Source: Ophiobolus disseminans
Lineage: Eukaryota; Ascomycota; Dothideomycetes; Pleosporales; Phaeosphaeriaceae
Assembly: GCA_010093685.1 (NCBI GenBank)
Contig: MU006217.1
Span: 1,182,067 to 1,246,066 of the forward strand
Reading direction: 5' to 3'
DNA: 64,000 nt
Part shown: in pieces, positions 61,719 to 64,000 of the stretch
Numbering within the stretch: position 1 is the first letter of the stretch
How the letters are laid out: each line of letters opens with the position of its first letter
Notes under the pieces: generated by a model
Database searches by the model: none
What the model saw: only the letters and a program-made list of their open reading frames with translations
What the model was told of the DNA's origin: nothing
Position numbers and translations under genes: made by a program

Positions 61719-64000
61719 CTATGTCTGCACATCCAATGTTTGACTCGGTACCTGAGTCGACGCCTGCCCAAGCAACCTCATTAGGTCCTGCACACCCGCA
61801 CCGGCAGCCCTCTTCTTCTTTTTGCCACCGTCCTTCTCAGCAAACGCTAAACCCATCAGCTTCCTCTTCTCCTCTTGGATATCGAGCACACGTTCTTCGA
61901 CGCTGCCTTCGACGACAAGCCTGAAGACCTTAGTTTCACGCTTCTGGCCGAGGCGGTGCACACGATCGACGGCTTGGTCTTCGATGGCAGGAGCCCACCA
62001 GCTGTCTGCCATGATGACTTGATTTGCTGCGACGAGGTTGAGACCAACACTGCAGACAGCGAGGGAGGCGAGCATGATTGTGGTCTCGACGTCACTGTCG
62101 AGAGCTTCAAGGGCAGCGTCACGCTGAGTTGCGCTCATAGAGCCATCGATACGAGTGAACTTCAGGCCATGAACGGCGAGCTGCGGTTGCAGGAGGTCGA
62201 GGAACGAGGTCCACTGGCTGAAGACAATGGTTTTGTTGGTTGGGTCTTGCGCCGATGCCTGAAGGATACTCAGAAGTGTCTCAACCTTGCTGGACGCGTT
62301 CTTTTCCAAGGATGCCTTGTCCCCGAGTTCATCTTGAGTGAGCATTTGTTCGGAAGTCTCCTGTGCGGGCTTGACGGTTGTAGTGTCCAGCGATTCAAGT
62401 TCTGCACGACACATGGGGCACTTTTTCTGCCCCTCAATGACACGCCCGATACATTCCGTGCAGAACGCATGGGCACATTTGGTGATGACAGGTGACTTGA
62501 GCGTGTCCAAGCAGATCGGACACTCCTCCTGTGATTCAATCAAAAGCTGTAGCATCTTCTGGAGAGCCTCCTTGTTCTCCTCGGTAAGGTCGACCACGCC
62601 CTCTGCCTCGAGCTGTTTCATAATGGAGTCGAGACGCTCCTCGCCGACAAGCTTCCAGTGATTGCACAGCTGGCGCATCCTCAAGAGCACTTCTAGTAGA
62701 TGTCGGTACGTATCCGCACTCTTCTGTCCGCCAATGTTCTTGCGGTATATGTCGAGCGTACCCTTAGCCTGAGCCTCAAGCGCATCGTACTTCTCCTGCT
62801 CATGAGGATGTAGCTTGATCTTGTGAATATATTCCGATAAGTCAGGCAGTCGCAGGTCGATGAAGGACATCTCCTTCTTTCGTCTTAAGCAGATATCAGA
62901 CATCAGCATCTGGAGTGCTCGCTTGCCTGCCCTCTCACCCTGCAATACAGGTCGCATGATCGCACCGTGGAAGATCTCGAAACTATCAAGACCGCCAGAC
63001 AGGCGAAGGAAGCGAATCAGGCTGTATAGATCCTTGAGGTTGTTGATGATGGGTGTGCCGGTAAGTGCCCATCGTGACTGGGCCAAGAGATTCGAGACTG
63101 CAATAGTTCTCTTTGCCTTGGGGTTTCGGATGGAATGTCCTTCATCTAGAATAATACGGCGCCACTTGATGGAATATACGCCTGACTTTCTCGGCAGATT
63201 GGTCGATTTCTGCGAATACCATTCCGAAGAGACGGAGTCATATGTGCTGATGACAACGTCATAGTTCTCAATCTGCTTAGGCGTAATGGGCTGCTTGCGA
63301 GTACCGTGCCAGAACATTACGCGCAAAGCATGCTCGGGCTTGATATGCTTCTTCATCTGTGTGCTCCAATTGCTCATGACAGATACCGGGGCAAGAATAA
63401 GGGTAGCGTTGCAGGCATCGGGGGCCTGTCGACCGAGCCCGCGGTCCGCCATGACAAGGGATATCGTCTGTATAGTCTTGCCCAGGCCCATATCGTCCGC
63501 GAGGATACCCCCAGAGGCAAGTGCAGGGTTGGTGACCGAGAAGCTTGTCGCAAGGTTGGTGAAGGCGTTTGGAATCCGCGGATGTCGCTGCCATAACTGC
63601 GCGATATCTTTCGTACCCGGAGCTGGGAGCTGAGGAGACTCTTTATCAAGCATCCACTGCAGGCCTTGCAGCTGGAAGTCATGCATGTCGGTAAGCATCG
63701 CGTCCGGTTGTTTGGCTTTGGGCATCGCAGCCAGATCCTTCTCCTTGACGCCAAACTCTTCTGTGACTTGCTCGGCGTTCCTTGGGTTGTACCTCTGACT
63801 TGTACCGACGATGTCTTCAAGACTGGGCCCAGGCCCGAAGCCTCCTGAGGAGCCAGCCATGAATTCGGCCATGCCATTTTCGCGGCTCTGACCGGCAACG
63901 GCAACCACGGCACCACCCTTCTTCTTCGCATCTTTGGCAGCTTGTTTGGCGAGCCGCTCCCTCTCCTTCACGGCTGCGACCTCCTTGCGCTCGCGATCTG
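61719..64000 (-). CDS. SNF2-family ATPase with RING finger, HLTF/Rad5 type (partial, N-terminus beyond window)
   Basis: The frame is open to the right edge and gives about 760 C-terminal residues. These enzymes remodel chromatin or stalled replication forks and ubiquitinate PCNA. SNF2 motifs: LADDMGLGKTIQTISL (I), LILAPVSVMSNW (Ia), ILDEGHSIRN (II, DEGH), ALTGTPIINNL (III). A RING of C3HC4 type (CPICLDTLKSPVITKCAHAF, then CTECIGRV and CPMCRAEL) sits between the two ATPase lobes, the arrangement of Rad5, Rad16 and HLTF. The second lobe has IVFSQWTSFLDLL, IDGSMSATQRD, SVGLNLVAANQVI and QAVDRVHRLGQKRE. A HIRAN domain, if present, would be outside the window; without it Rad5 and Rad16 types cannot be separated. 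Confidence 0.92.
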   Translation of the reverse strand, partial: DRERKEVAAVKERERLAKQAAKDAKKKGGAVVAVAGQSRENGMAEFMAGSSGGFGPGPSLEDIVGTSQRYNPRNAEQVTEEFGVKEKDLAAMPKAKQPDAMLTDMHDFQLQGLQWMLDKESPQLPAPGTKDIAQLWQRHPRIPNAFTNLATSFSVTNPALASGGILADDMGLGKTIQTISLVMADRGLGRQAPDACNATLILAPVSVMSNWSTQMKKHIKPEHALRVMFWHGTRKQPITPKQIENYDVVISTYDSVSSEWYSQKSTNLPRKSGVYSIKWRRIILDEGHSIRNPKAKRTIAVSNLLAQSRWALTGTPIINNLKDLYSLIRFLRLSGGLDSFEIFHGAIMRPVLQGERAGKRALQMLMSDICLRRKKEMSFIDLRLPDLSEYIHKIKLHPHEQEKYDALEAQAKGTLDIYRKNIGGQKSADTYRHLLEVLLRMRQLCNHWKLVGEERLDSIMKQLEAEGVVDLTEENKEALQKMLQLLIESQEECPICLDTLKSPVITKCAHAFCTECIGRVIEGQKKCPMCRAELESLDTTTVKPAQETSEQMLTQDELGDKASLEKNASSKVETLLSILQASAQDPTNKTIVFSQWTSFLDLLQPQLAVHGLKFTRIDGSMSATQRDAALEALDSDVETTIMLASLAVCSVGLNLVAANQVIMADSWWAPAIEDQAVDRVHRLGQKRETKVFRLVVEGSVEERVLDIQEEKRKLMGLAFAEKDGGKKKKRAAGAGVQDLMRLLGQASTQVPSQTLDVQT

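Overview
The window is nuclear DNA of a filamentous ascomycete (Pezizomycotina). Genes are dense and alternate in strand. Introns are short (about 45-85 bases) with CTAAC/CTGAC-type branch sites. The families point to a Dothideomycete-like fungus: a psi-producing (Ppo) fatty-acid dioxygenase-P450 fusion, an LCCL-domain membrane protein, Zn2Cys6 regulators, a DUF2235 hydrolase and a Ty3 chromovirus damaged by C-to-T mutation of the RIP type. The species cannot be named from sequence alone. All exon boundaries below were built by hand from splice signals and reading-frame arithmetic; none is supported by transcripts.

Bases 1-7.2 kb are a transposon graveyard. A minus-strand chromovirus copy (A) runs off the left edge. 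It abuts the 3' half of a plus-strand copy (B) of the same family at base 3489/3490, followed by the leader and LTR of a third copy (C). Copy B is interrupted by an intact-looking 547-base miniature LTR element with identical 152-base LTRs and a 5-base target duplication. Both element types appear to prime reverse transcription from their own RNA 5' end, as Tf1 does.

Bases 7.2-23 kb hold mostly minus-strand genes: a disordered hypothetical protein, a small hypothetical protein, a membrane-anchored fatty aldehyde dehydrogenase, an F-box/cysteine-rich protein, an LCCL-domain membrane protein, a large membrane protein of unknown role and a DUF2235 alpha/beta hydrolase. After a gene-poor gap, 24.7-28.3 kb carries the dioxygenase-P450 fusion. 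It is followed by a Zn2Cys6 regulator, a secreted class 3 lipase and a polytopic membrane protein.

Bases 35.5-42.4 kb look like a MAL-type locus: a Zn2Cys6 regulator, an alpha-glucoside/maltose-type MFS transporter, and a divergently transcribed GH13 alpha-glucosidase sharing a 1.1 kb promoter region. The alpha-glucosidase has a clear GC-AG intron, and another intron lacks an AG acceptor.

Bases 42.7-64 kb mix housekeeping genes (20S proteasome alpha7 and beta3, mitochondrial ribosomal protein mL59, spliceosomal helicase PRP28, an HLTF/Rad5-type SNF2-RING ATPase cut by the right edge) with lineage-specific genes. Two of the latter carry an apparent frameshift or in-frame stop. Both proteasome genes have a first coding exon consisting only of ATG. 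A perfect 22-base direct repeat brackets the PRP28 coding sequence.
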